A stretch of DNA of 64,000 nucleotides, from positions 1 through 64,000 of the forward strand of contig CAVPNW010000014.1 in the NCBI GenBank assembly GCA_963706875.1, read 5' to 3'. Positions 17,591 to 26,146 of the stretch are shown here, one piece after another (positions within the stretch are counted from its first letter, which is position 1; each line of letters opens with the position of its first letter). The notes below the pieces were generated by a model. The model was given only the letters and a program-made list of their open reading frames with translations. It had not been told where the DNA came from and did no database searches. The position numbers and the translations under genes were made by a program. The DNA comes from Prado023 sp963706875 (GTDB taxonomy: Bacteria > Actinomycetota > Actinomycetes > S36-B12 > CAIYMF01).

Positions 17591-18727
17591 GTGGTTGCGC
17601 GAGCCGTGTGCGAGGTCGATCTGGAAGCGATCTCGGCCAATGTCGAGGTGCTGCGCTCGCTCGCGCCCTCAGCGGCACTCCTGGCCGTCGTCAAGGCCGA
17701 TGCCTACGGCCACGGCCTGGTCCCCTCGGCCCGTGCGGCCCTCAACGGGGGCGCCGACTGGCTGGGCACGGCGCTGCTGTCGGAGGCCGCCGAGCTGCGT
17801 CAGCAGGGGATCACCGTTCCGGTCCTCGCCTGGCTCTGGTCCCCGGGCGACGACGACCTGGTCGCGTGCGTGCGCGACGAGATCGACGTCACTGCCAGCT
17901 CCTTGTGGCAGCTGGAGGCGCTGACCGCGGCCTCGCACGCCACAGGGGTGCGGGCCCGGGTCCAGCTCAAGGTCGACACCGGACTCGGTCGCAACGGCGC
18001 GACCGCGGCGGACTGGCCCGCGCTCGTGGAGCGTGCGGCCCAGCTCGAGGCCAACGGGACGATGCAGGTGACCGGCGTGTGGTCGCACTTCGCGGTCGCC
18101 GACGCCCCGAGCAGCGCGACCAACGCAGCCCAGCTGGTGGCCTTCGACTCCGCTCTCGAGGTCGTGGCCGCAGCCGGGTTGACCCCGCGGGTGCGCCACA
18201 TCGCCAACTCCGCGGCGACCCTGGTGTCCCCGCACGCGCACTACGACCTGGTCCGCCCCGGGATCGCCGTCTACGGGGTGTCCCCAGGTGGTGAGTTGGG
18301 GCGACCCGAGCAGTACGGCCTCGCGCCGGCGATGACCCTGCGGGCCCGCCTTGCCGGGGTCAAGCGGGTCGGCGCCGGGCAGGGGGTCTCCTACGGCCAC
18401 GAGTACGTGACCAGTGCACCGACCACCCTCGGGTTGGTACCCCTGGGCTACGCCGACGGGATCCCCCGCGCTGCCGGCGGGCGCGGTCCGGTGCTGGCGG
18501 CCGGGAAGGTCCGCACCATCGCTGGCCGGGTGTGCATGGACCAGTTCGTGCTCGACCTCGGGGACGACCCCGCCGAGCCCGGCGACGAGGTCGTGCTGTT
18601 CGGCAGCGCCGTTCGCGGTGAGCCGACGGCCGAGGACTGGGCCCTCGCCGCAGGGACGATCGGGTACGAGATCATCACGCGGCTCGGTCCCCGGATCGAG
18701 CGCACGATACGGGGGGCCGGCGCGTGA
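17591..18727 (+). CDS. alr: Alanine racemase
   Basis: PLP enzyme supplying D-alanine for peptidoglycan. 378 residues from GTG 17591; CAGGAT ends 6 nt earlier, the leaderless pattern, whereas the alternative GTG 17573 has neither that nor a good ribosome site. K35 in VVKADAYGHG binds PLP; VSYGHEY holds the second catalytic residue (Tyr); GLVPLGYADGIPR and GRVCMDQFVLDLG are family signatures. Its stop overlaps the next start (GTGA), opening a tightly coupled run through tsaD. Confidence 0.96.
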   Translation: MVARAVCEVDLEAISANVEVLRSLAPSAALLAVVKADAYGHGLVPSARAALNGGADWLGTALLSEAAELRQQGITVPVLAWLWSPGDDDLVACVRDEIDVTASSLWQLEALTAASHATGVRARVQLKVDTGLGRNGATAADWPALVERAAQLEANGTMQVTGVWSHFAVADAPSSATNAAQLVAFDSALEVVAAAGLTPRVRHIANSAATLVSPHAHYDLVRPGIAVYGVSPGGELGRPEQYGLAPAMTLRARLAGVKRVGAGQGVSYGHEYVTSAPTTLGLVPLGYADGIPRAAGGRGPVLAAGKVRTIAGRVCMDQFVLDLGDDPAEPGDEVVLFGSAVRGEPTAEDWALAAGTIGYEIITRLGPRIERTIRGAGA

Positions 18728-19848
18728 ACCAGCCGGACTACGGCAAGGTGGCCAGTGCAGTCGGCGTGGCTGCAGGACTGCTCGTGGTGGGCGCGGCCGC
18801 CGGGGTCGTGGCTGAGAGAGCCGTCGTGGCCAAGGCCGGTCGTGCCGACCGGGAGGGTGACGAGCCCTTCGGCCACCTCAGGGGGACGCCCGTCACCGTC
18901 ACGGACTCCAACGGCGTGGCGCTCCACGCCGAGATCGACGGGTGCACCAGGGACAACCCGGAGCGGCTCACGATCGTGTTCTGCCATGGGTACGCCCTGA
19001 ACGAGGACTGCTGGCACTACCAGCGCCGGGACCTGCGCGCCCTCGGGGATCTGGTGTTCTGGGATCAGCGCAGCCACGGCCGGTCGACGCGCTCGGTGGC
19101 CGAGACCAACACCATCGAGCAGCTGGGCAGGGACCTCAAGGCGGTCCTGGACCAGGTGGTCCCCGAGGGGCCGATCGTGCTGGTCGGGCACTCCATGGGC
19201 GGCATGACCATCATGCAGCTCGCCCTGGACCACCCGGAGCTGTTCGGCACCCGGATCCGGGGGGTGGCCCTGCTCTCGACCTCGCCGGGTGGGCTGCGCG
19301 ACGTCTCGCTCGGGCTTCCCGCGATCGCCGCCCGGCCCCTGCACCGGATGCTGCCGGTGACCGCGGCACTGCTGGTCCGCAACGCCGACCTCGTCGAGAT
19401 GGGCCGCTCACGGGTCAATGACCTGAGCCTGCTGTTCACCCGGCTCTACTCGTTCGGATCCACTGCCTCGCCAGCCGTGGCCGACTTCACCCACCGGATG
19501 CTCGGCGAGACCTCCATCGACGTGGTCGCGGAGTTCCTCCCGACGCTGCAGCGCCACCAGCGCCAGGCCGCCCTGCACACGCTGGCCGCCGTGCCGTCCC
19601 TGGTCATGGTCGGGCAGGGCGACCGGATGACCCCGGCGGAGCACTCGCTGGACATGGCCCGCCGCCTGCCGCGCTCGGAGCTGGAGATCATGCCCGACTC
19701 CGGGCACATGATGATCCTCGAGCACTACCCGCAGGTGAACCACCAGCTGCGGCGACTGGTCGGACGGGTGCGTGACGAGCTGTCCGCCGAGGTCGCGGCG
19801 GGGGGCGACCCGGCGCCGGGCGACACGCCTGCCGGGAGTCGCCGGTGA
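18724..19848 (+). CDS. Alpha/beta hydrolase, membrane-anchored
   Basis: 374 residues. One hydrophobic helix at about 8-35 (Gly/Ala/Val-rich) would anchor it. The hydrolase fold has the nucleophile in VGHSMGGMT, an acid in GQGDRMTP and the histidine in DSGHMMILEHY, so the triad is complete. HGYALNED is the likely oxyanion-hole segment. The substrate is unknown. It overlaps alr and tsaE by 4 nt each (GTGA) and is therefore co-translated with them; a hydrolase at this place between alr and tsaE recurs in actinobacteria as I recall. Confidence 0.9.
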   Translation: MNQPDYGKVASAVGVAAGLLVVGAAAGVVAERAVVAKAGRADREGDEPFGHLRGTPVTVTDSNGVALHAEIDGCTRDNPERLTIVFCHGYALNEDCWHYQRRDLRALGDLVFWDQRSHGRSTRSVAETNTIEQLGRDLKAVLDQVVPEGPIVLVGHSMGGMTIMQLALDHPELFGTRIRGVALLSTSPGGLRDVSLGLPAIAARPLHRMLPVTAALLVRNADLVEMGRSRVNDLSLLFTRLYSFGSTASPAVADFTHRMLGETSIDVVAEFLPTLQRHQRQAALHTLAAVPSLVMVGQGDRMTPAEHSLDMARRLPRSELEIMPDSGHMMILEHYPQVNHQLRRLVGRVRDELSAEVAAGGDPAPGDTPAGSRR

Positions 19849-20354
19849 CCGGGTGGCACCGAGACGGCCAGGCGTGGTGCGCCACCGCGCGCGACGCCGA
19901 GGAGATGCGGGCCCTGGGAGCCGACCTGGTGGCCCACCTCACCGCCGGTGACGTCCTGATCCTCGACGGCCCCCTGGGTGCCGGGAAGACGACGTTCACC
20001 CAGGGCATCGGAACCGCGCTCTCGGTGCGCGGGTCGGTGACCAGCCCGACGTTCGTGATCGCCCGCAGCCACCCCGGACCCGGGCCCTCCTTGGTGCACG
20101 TCGACGCCTATCGCCTCCACGGCTCGGTCGAGGTGGAGGACCTCGACCTCGATGCCGACCTCGAGCGTGCCGTCACGGTGGTCGAGTGGGGTGCGGGCAA
20201 GGTCGAGGGCCTGGCGACCGACCGGTTGGAGGTGCTGATCCGGCGCGACGTCGGGGCGCCGGTTGACCCGGAGGATCCGTCGGGGGGTGTGCGGACCGTG
20301 CTGGTGCGCGGGGTCGGTCCACGGTGGGCGGACCTGAGCCTCGAGCCGAAGTAG
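19845..20354 (+). CDS. tsaE: tRNA threonylcarbamoyladenosine biosynthesis ATPase TsaE
   Basis: 169 residues; P-loop ATPase of the TsaB-TsaD-TsaE complex that makes t6A37 in ANN-decoding tRNAs. Walker A GPLGAGKTT is at 42-50; the conserved SPTFVIAR and LVHVDAYRL segments follow, as does VVEWGAG. The GTG start overlaps the preceding stop. Cytoplasmic. Confidence 0.95.
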   Translation: MTGWHRDGQAWCATARDAEEMRALGADLVAHLTAGDVLILDGPLGAGKTTFTQGIGTALSVRGSVTSPTFVIARSHPGPGPSLVHVDAYRLHGSVEVEDLDLDADLERAVTVVEWGAGKVEGLATDRLEVLIRRDVGAPVDPEDPSGGVRTVLVRGVGPRWADLSLEPK

Positions 20355-20363
20355 GTTGTTGCC

Positions 20364-21023
20364 GTGCTCATCCTCGCCCTGGACACCGCCACGGAGGCAG
20401 TCGGTGCCGCCGTGGTCGACACCGCGAGCGACACGGTCCTGGGCAGCGCAGGGTTCCTCGGGCCGGCCGCGCACGGCGAGCAGCTCGCGCCGCTCGTGGC
20501 CCAGGCCCTGGAGCTGGCCGGGGTCCAGCCCCGCGATCTCGGTGCCCTCGGCGTCGGGCGGGGCCCTGGGCCGTTCACCGGCCTGCGCGTGGGGCTCGTG
20601 CACGCCGCCGTCATGGGGTGGGCCCTCGGGATCCCGGTGCAGGGCGTGTGCACCTTGGACGTGCTGGCGGCACAGGCCCGGGCCGCCGGTGTCCTGGGCC
20701 CCTTCCTGGTCGCCACGGACGCCCGCCGCCGCGAGGTCTACTGGGCCCGGTACGACGCTGCCGGGATCCGCGTCGACGGCCCGCATGTCGGCCCGGCTGC
20801 GGACATCCCCGATCGGAGGATGCCGGCGGTCGGCGCCGGAGCGGTCAGGTACGCCGACGAGCTCCCCGGGCACCGCGCGCCGCTGCATCCGGACCCGGCC
20901 ACCCTGGCCCGGATCGCCGCCGAGCTCGTGGTGGCCGGAGTTCCTGCCGACGTGACGCCCATGTACCTGCGCCGCCCGGATGCGACGGTCGGCGCCACGC
21001 GCAAGCGGGTGACCCAGCCATGA
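20364..21023 (+). CDS. tsaB: tRNA t6A modification protein TsaB
   Basis: 219 residues, ASKHA-fold partner and scaffold of TsaD. LILALDTATEAVGAAVVD, GRGPGPFTGLRVGL and VATDARRREVYWA are typical. TAGGTT (20352-20357), whose first three bases are the tsaE stop codon, ends 6 nt before GTG 20364. The gene may therefore also be made from its own leaderless transcript inside the operon. Confidence 0.95.
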   Translation: MLILALDTATEAVGAAVVDTASDTVLGSAGFLGPAAHGEQLAPLVAQALELAGVQPRDLGALGVGRGPGPFTGLRVGLVHAAVMGWALGIPVQGVCTLDVLAAQARAAGVLGPFLVATDARRREVYWARYDAAGIRVDGPHVGPAADIPDRRMPAVGAGAVRYADELPGHRAPLHPDPATLARIAAELVVAGVPADVTPMYLRRPDATVGATRKRVTQP

Positions 21024-21580
21024 GCGGTCAGGGGGGTCAGGGCACCCGGGCGGCGCTCGCGCCGGTGCCGTCCGAGGACCTGGTCGTGGAGCGCATGCGC
21101 TGGTGGGACCTCGACGAGGTGCAGGCCCTGGAGCGCGAGCTGTTCGGCGGGGACCCGTGGACCGCCTGGCAGTTCTGGTCCGAGCTCGCGCGCGTCCCCG
21201 AGTCCCGCTGGTACGTCGTCGCGCGGCGGGGCGGGAGGATCGTCGGGTACGCCGGGGTCTTCGTCGTCGTCCCCGAGGCGGATGTGCAGACCGTGGCCGT
21301 CGCCGGGGACGAACAGGGTCGCGGCACGGGACGGGTCCTGCTCGGCGAACTGGTCGACCGCGCCAGGGCATGCGGCGCCACCGTCCTGCACCTGGAGGTG
21401 CGTGCCGACAACGCGGCGGCGATCGGGCTCTACCAGGCGATGGGCTTCGCCGCCGACGGCCGGCGCCGCGACTACTACGGACGCGGCCACGATGCGCTGC
21501 TGATGTCGCTGCGGCTGCCCGGCGGACCGGGCGAGCCGGCAGTGGCGGCCACCGTCGAGGTCGCGGGAGGTGGGGCGTGA
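21020..21580 (+). CDS. rimI: GNAT N-acetyltransferase, RimI-type
   Basis: 186 residues from ATG 21020, overlapping the tsaB stop (ATGA). RimI acetylates protein N-termini, classically that of ribosomal protein S18. The acetyl-CoA loop is DEQGRGTGRVLLGEL; the C-terminal LEVRADNAAAIGLYQAMGF and RRDYYGRGHDALLM are RimI hallmarks. About 20 residues are added at each end relative to the short enterobacterial form. tsaB-rimI-tsaD is the standard actinobacterial order. Confidence 0.93.
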   Translation: MSGQGGQGTRAALAPVPSEDLVVERMRWWDLDEVQALERELFGGDPWTAWQFWSELARVPESRWYVVARRGGRIVGYAGVFVVVPEADVQTVAVAGDEQGRGTGRVLLGELVDRARACGATVLHLEVRADNAAAIGLYQAMGFAADGRRRDYYGRGHDALLMSLRLPGGPGEPAVAATVEVAGGGA

Positions 21581-22626
21581 TGCCTGACCAGCCGCTGGTC
21601 CTGGGGATCGAGACCTCGTGCGACGAGACCGGAGTCGGCATCGTGCGCGGGATGACCCTGCTCGCCGACGTCGTGGCCTCCAGCGTCGAGGAGCACGCCC
21701 GGTTCGGCGGCGTCGTGCCCGAGGTGGCCAGCCGCGCCCACCTCGAGGCGATGGTCCCCACGTTGGAGGCCGCCTGCCGACGGGCGGGCGTGCGGCTGGC
21801 CGACATCGACGCGGTCGCAGTCACCGCGGGCCCCGGCCTGGCCGGTGCGCTGCTGGTGGGGGTGTCGGCGGCCAAGGCGCTGTCACTGTCCCTGGGCGTG
21901 CCGCTGTTCGGGGTCAACCACCTCGCCGCGCACGTCGCGGTCGATGCCCTCGAGCACGGCCCGCTGGCCGAGCCCACGATGGCGCTGCTGGTCTCGGGTG
22001 GGCACTCCTCCTTGCTGCTGGTCCCAGACGTCACCTGCGACGTGCAACCGCTGGGGTCCACCATCGACGACGCGGCCGGGGAGGCCTTCGACAAGGTCGC
22101 CCGGGTCCTCGGCCTGCCGTTCCCCGGCGGCCCGCACATCGATCGGATCGCCACCGGGGGTGACCGGGCGTTCGTGACCTTCCCGCGCGGGCTGACGGCC
22201 GGCAAGGACATGGCCCGGCACCGCTTCGACTTCTCGTTCTCAGGGCTCAAGACCGCGGTGGCCCGCTGGGTGGAGGCGCGGGAGGCCGAGGGTGAGCCGG
22301 TGCCCGTCGCGGACGTCGCGGCCGCCTTCCAGGAGGCCGTGGTCGACGTGCTGACGCGCAAGGCGATCGACGCCTGCCGGGCCCATGGTGTGACCGACCT
22401 GCAGGTCGGCGGCGGGGTGGCCGCGAACTCCCGGCTGCGCGCGCTGGCGGCCGCGCGCTGCGAGTCCGCCGGGATCCGGTTGCGGATCCCCAGCCCGGGA
22501 CTGTGCACCGACAACGGGGCGATGGTGGCCGCCCTGGGCGCCCAGGTGGTCGCCCGCGGGCTGCCCGCCTCGCAGCTGGACCTGGGTGCGGACTCCTCAC
22601 TTCCCGTTGACGTGGTGCGGGTGTGA
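21580..22626 (+). CDS. tsaD: tRNA N6-adenosine threonylcarbamoyltransferase TsaD
   Basis: 348 residues from ATG 21580, sharing one base with the rimI stop (TGATG). Transfers the threonylcarbamoyl group to A37 of tRNA. Metal-binding histidines H114 and H118 are in NHLAAH; VLGIETSCDETGVGIV starts the protein; SGGHSSLLLV, GGPHIDRIA and GGGVAANSRLR are family motifs. Ends in a GTGA overlap with the sensor kinase gene. Confidence 0.97.
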   Translation: MPDQPLVLGIETSCDETGVGIVRGMTLLADVVASSVEEHARFGGVVPEVASRAHLEAMVPTLEAACRRAGVRLADIDAVAVTAGPGLAGALLVGVSAAKALSLSLGVPLFGVNHLAAHVAVDALEHGPLAEPTMALLVSGGHSSLLLVPDVTCDVQPLGSTIDDAAGEAFDKVARVLGLPFPGGPHIDRIATGGDRAFVTFPRGLTAGKDMARHRFDFSFSGLKTAVARWVEAREAEGEPVPVADVAAAFQEAVVDVLTRKAIDACRAHGVTDLQVGGGVAANSRLRALAAARCESAGIRLRIPSPGLCTDNGAMVAALGAQVVARGLPASQLDLGADSSLPVDVVRV

Positions 22627-25022
22627 CCGCGACCCAGGCGCCGCAGGCGCCGCCCAGCGCGCCCGCCTCGGTGCTGCCCGAGCGGACGATGGCATCAGTC
22701 GCCTCCGATGGCGTGGCCTACCTCGTGCACTGGCTGGTCATCCTGCTCCTGCTGGGCCAGGCGGTCACCTCCGTCCTCCGGCCGCCGGGTGGGGTGCTTG
22801 CGGTCGGGATCGTCACCGGGCTGATCTGCCTGATCTGGGCGACCTTCTGCCTGACCATGGGGATCCTGCGCGGCACCCGGCCCGACGGCTCCGACCAACC
22901 CCCGCCCGGCTGGTTGGGCGTGATCACCACGGCGGGCTGCCTGGTCTCCTTGGAGGTTCTGCGGCTCGGTGCCGGCCTCAGCGGGCCATGGCCCGCCCAG
23001 CTCCTCGTCGCCGGCCTGTTCGTGGCATCAGTCACCGTGTGGGGCGGATCCCTGGCCGGTGGGATCTCAGCAGTTGTCCTGGGCATCCTCGCCCTGTTCT
23101 GGCCCTTGGCAGGCGCCGTCGAGGAAGGGGACCCGCTCCTGCGCACGTCGCTGGCCTCGGCCGTGCCCGCGATCGCGCTGGTCGCCGCCGGGTTCTCCGT
23201 CGCCCTCGCGCTGGGGGCCCTGGGTCGGGCGGCGCGCGTGCTGCAGCGGAACCTCGACGTTCGTTACGAGGTCCTGGTCCGGGAGCAGGCGGTCCGCGAG
23301 GCAGCCCACGTCGCCGCAGAGGTGGAGCGCTCGCTGCACGACACGGCCCTGAACACGTTGGAGACCATCAGCGCCCATGGCGACCACCTCGACCCGCAGG
23401 TCGTGGCCGAACGATGCCGCTCGGACCACGCCCAGCTGTCGATCTGGCGCCAACAGGCCGACCTCTCGGACCTGACCGACGTCGGCGATCGACTCGAGGC
23501 GCACGCCCAGCACCTGGGGCTGGACCTCGAGTCCGCGGTGATCGTCGATCCGGGATCCGCCGCCGGCGCACCAGGGGCGGCCCTGCCGTCAGTTCCCGCC
23601 CCGGTGCTCGCGGCCCTGGCCCGCGCGGGCGGGGAGGCGCTGACCAACGTGGCCAAGCATGCGGGCGTCTCGCACGCGACGCTGCTCGTGCGCCACGACC
23701 GCGGTGGGGTGCAGGTGTTCGTCGCGGACGAGGGCGTCGGCATTGCGGGCGCCGTCGATGGGTTCGGGGTGTCCCGCTCGATCCGGGAGCGGATGGAGTC
23801 CGTCGGCGGCGAGGCCCTGACCGGCCCGGGGCCCGAGGGTCGCGGGACCGTCGTCCTTCTCGAGTGGCAGCGCAAGCCGCTGGCGGGTCTCGACATGGGA
23901 TCGGACCTGCTCCTGGGCACGGCGCGCATCGTCCTCATGGTCGCGACCTTCCTGGCCGGTACGGCCACGGCCCTGATCGTCCTGGGATGGCCCGCCTACA
24001 CCTACCCGTGGCTGGCCCTTGTCGGCGCCATGGCCCCGGTGGTGATCGCGGCCGTTGCCACCGAGCGGGCGCGCAGGGGGTTGCGCGTCGGCTCCAGCCA
24101 GGTCCTGGCTGCCTGCGCCACCTACCTCCTCGTGGGTGCCGTGGCCCTGCTCGCCGACCCCTACTGCGCCTCCCTGCTCGGGGAGGGAGTCATGCTCGAT
24201 GCCCGTGCGCCCATGCTGGCCGTGATCCTGCTGCTCGCCCCGCGCCCGGGAGTCCTGGCCGCGATCATCGCCACAGTCGGGGCCGCGCACCTCGGGGCGG
24301 CGCTGGCCTGGTCCGAGCGATGGGTGCTCTGCGGAGCGGACACCGCCGAGGCAGGGGTCTACGTGGTGGCGGTCCTGGGGGCCTCCTGGTTGTTCATCGA
24401 GCGCATCGACCGGCTGACCGCCGAACTCGCCGCGGCGCGGGAGGAGGCGCGGGCGGCCCAGGTCCGGATCGGCACCCAGCTGTCCCTGCGGGCCGAGGAG
24501 GAGGCCTGGGTCGCCGACACCCTCGCCTCGGCGCAGGCGCTCCTCGACGACATCGCCCAGGGGCGTCGGGATCCCCGGGAGCCCCGGACGCGAACGGCCT
24601 GCGCCTCCGAGGCGGAGTTCCTGCGGGCCCTGCTCGCGGTGGGGCAGGCGCCGATGACCCTGCGACGTCCGGCTCGGATCTGGTTGCGGCTGCTGCACGC
24701 GCACCTGTGCCGGATCCAGCTCCGCGGCTCGTTCGCGGAGCTGGAGGTCCCGCCGGGCACAGTCGGCGAGATCGGTGGGGTCGTCGACATGCTCTGCACC
24801 CAGGCGCCGGGTGCCGCAGTCACCCTGTCGGCGTGGTCGGACCCCACGCCGACGATCCTGCTGTCGGCGACGGGGCCTGCCGTGGTCGGTGCTGGGCGGG
24901 CGTTGACCAGCCGGGTGGACCGGTTCGCGGGGGGCGCCTGGCAGGACGTGAACCCGGAGGGAATCACCGTGGAGTGGGCCTGGGGGGACGGCATCCCACT
25001 GCCGGGGGTCGGTACGGGATAG
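22623..25022 (+). CDS. Sensor histidine kinase (NarL/DesK type) fused to a second, degenerate membrane sensor module
   Basis: 799 residues. The N-terminal half has about six membrane helices (27-200), a HisKA_3-like dimerisation helix with the likely phospho-His in ERSLHDTALNTLE, and a HATPase with N-box GEALTNVAKHA and G-box DEGVGIAG. After about residue 420 a second set of about five membrane helices follows, then a coiled coil (LAAAREEARAAQ) and ~170 residues in which I see no phospho-His, N-box or G-box. So one kinase is complete and the second half looks like a decayed or regulatory copy. It is coupled to tsaD (GTGA) and followed 9 nt later by its presumed response regulator. Confidence 0.85.
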   Translation: MTATQAPQAPPSAPASVLPERTMASVASDGVAYLVHWLVILLLLGQAVTSVLRPPGGVLAVGIVTGLICLIWATFCLTMGILRGTRPDGSDQPPPGWLGVITTAGCLVSLEVLRLGAGLSGPWPAQLLVAGLFVASVTVWGGSLAGGISAVVLGILALFWPLAGAVEEGDPLLRTSLASAVPAIALVAAGFSVALALGALGRAARVLQRNLDVRYEVLVREQAVREAAHVAAEVERSLHDTALNTLETISAHGDHLDPQVVAERCRSDHAQLSIWRQQADLSDLTDVGDRLEAHAQHLGLDLESAVIVDPGSAAGAPGAALPSVPAPVLAALARAGGEALTNVAKHAGVSHATLLVRHDRGGVQVFVADEGVGIAGAVDGFGVSRSIRERMESVGGEALTGPGPEGRGTVVLLEWQRKPLAGLDMGSDLLLGTARIVLMVATFLAGTATALIVLGWPAYTYPWLALVGAMAPVVIAAVATERARRGLRVGSSQVLAACATYLLVGAVALLADPYCASLLGEGVMLDARAPMLAVILLLAPRPGVLAAIIATVGAAHLGAALAWSERWVLCGADTAEAGVYVVAVLGASWLFIERIDRLTAELAAAREEARAAQVRIGTQLSLRAEEEAWVADTLASAQALLDDIAQGRRDPREPRTRTACASEAEFLRALLAVGQAPMTLRRPARIWLRLLHAHLCRIQLRGSFAELEVPPGTVGEIGGVVDMLCTQAPGAAVTLSAWSDPTPTILLSATGPAVVGAGRALTSRVDRFAGGAWQDVNPEGITVEWAWGDGIPLPGVGTG

Positions 25023-25031
25023 ATTCCGCCC

Positions 25032-25697
25032 ATGGGTGAAGTGACACGGGTGGTCATCCTCGACGACCACGCACTCTTCCATCAGGCACTGATGTCCTGG
25101 TTGCAGGCCCAGGGGCCGAGCATCGAGGTCGCGTACGCCGGGGCGGAGGTCAGCAGCGCGCTGGCAGTGGCGGGTGGCTGCGACGTCGTCCTTCTCGACC
25201 TGGACCTGGGTCCGCAGGCCCCACCGCTCCCCCAGCTCGTCGCCGGATTCCAGGACGCCGGGTGCCGGGTGCTCATCGTCAGTGCGCTGGGGAGTCCCCG
25301 GGTGGTCCGGCAGGGCCTGGCTGCCGGGGCCCTGGGCTACATGTCCAAGCGCGAGGACCCTGCAGCCCTGCTCGACGCGATCCACGCCGTGGCCTCGGGG
25401 GAGGGGTTCCTCACCCCGGAGATGGCGTCCATCCTCGCTGAGTCCCCCCAGGATGTGCCGAACCTGAGCATCCAGGAACTCTCCGCCCTGCGCCTCTACG
25501 CATCGGGCCTGAAGCTGGATTCCGTGGCGCGGCGCATGAATGTCAGCCCGGCCACGGCCAAGGAGTACCTCGACCGGGTCCGCGCCAAGTACGCCAACTC
25601 CCACCGCGAGGTCCGGACCAAGTCCGACATGCGCCGGGCCGCCGTCGAGGATGGGTTCCTGGCCACCGAGCCCGGCACGGAGGCCTCCGCCAGGTGA
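25032..25697 (+). CDS. LuxR/NarL-family response regulator
   Basis: 221 residues. The receiver domain has acidic pocket DD at 11-12, the phospho-Asp in VVLLDLD at 56, and the conserved Lys in GYMSKRED. The C-terminal helix-turn-helix is LSIQELSALRLYASGLKLDSVARRMNVSPATAKEYLDRV in pattern, with YLD rather than the usual HV/H. TAGATT (25020-25025), which contains the kinase stop codon, ends 6 nt before ATG 25032, so it may also have a leaderless promoter. Partner of the upstream kinase by position. Confidence 0.92.
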   Translation: MGEVTRVVILDDHALFHQALMSWLQAQGPSIEVAYAGAEVSSALAVAGGCDVVLLDLDLGPQAPPLPQLVAGFQDAGCRVLIVSALGSPRVVRQGLAAGALGYMSKREDPAALLDAIHAVASGEGFLTPEMASILAESPQDVPNLSIQELSALRLYASGLKLDSVARRMNVSPATAKEYLDRVRAKYANSHREVRTKSDMRRAAVEDGFLATEPGTEASAR

Positions 25698-26047
25698 ACC
25701 GTCCCGGCATCGCCGCGGCCCTGGTCACGTTGGCGGCCGCCGGGTCGCTTGTGCTGGTGGCCAGGCAGTGGGCGGAGCCGGTGCCCGTCGCGTCCTCGGA
25801 GCAGGTCTGCCAGGCTGTGGCCGAGTTGCAGGACGCACTGGACCTGTCCTCGTTGGGTGACCAGGCGGTCCTGCGGGCGCGCGCGTCCCGACTGGCCGAC
25901 CTGCTCGCCGACCCGGCCCCGAAGGAGGAGTCGAGGGTCTCGGTCGCGGTCGCTCGGGACATCGTGGCCGTGCTCGACGACCAACGATCCACGGTTGCCG
26001 ACCTGGCCGGGGCCATCGCACCGATCGCCCGCCAGTGCTCGGGCTGA
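25694..26047 (+). CDS. Small single-helix membrane or secreted protein
   Basis: 117 residues, unrecognised. The start GTG overlaps the regulator's stop (GTGA). A hydrophobic N-terminus (IAAALVTLAAAGSLVLVA) is either a signal peptide or an anchor; there is no lipobox. The rest is a predicted helical domain with two cysteines (VCQAVAE and ARQCSG) that could pair outside the cell. Coupling to the two-component genes suggests an accessory role, but that is inference. Confidence 0.7.
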   Translation: MNRPGIAAALVTLAAAGSLVLVARQWAEPVPVASSEQVCQAVAELQDALDLSSLGDQAVLRARASRLADLLADPAPKEESRVSVAVARDIVAVLDDQRSTVADLAGAIAPIARQCSG

Positions 26048-26146
26048 GCCTGGAACAACGACCCACGGGCGCGGGGCTCGCGGCCACTTGCCTGCCGGCC
26101 GGGCCCGGCGCAGGATGGGATGCAATCGGTCCGTGAGGGGGTGCGC

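Noticed and set aside
19725..22514. Very long open frame (929 codons) on the minus strand
   Set aside because: It lies antisense to tsaE, tsaB, rimI and tsaD, all of which have clear family motifs. Its translation is Arg/Pro/Ser-rich low complexity, a typical GC-rich shadow.
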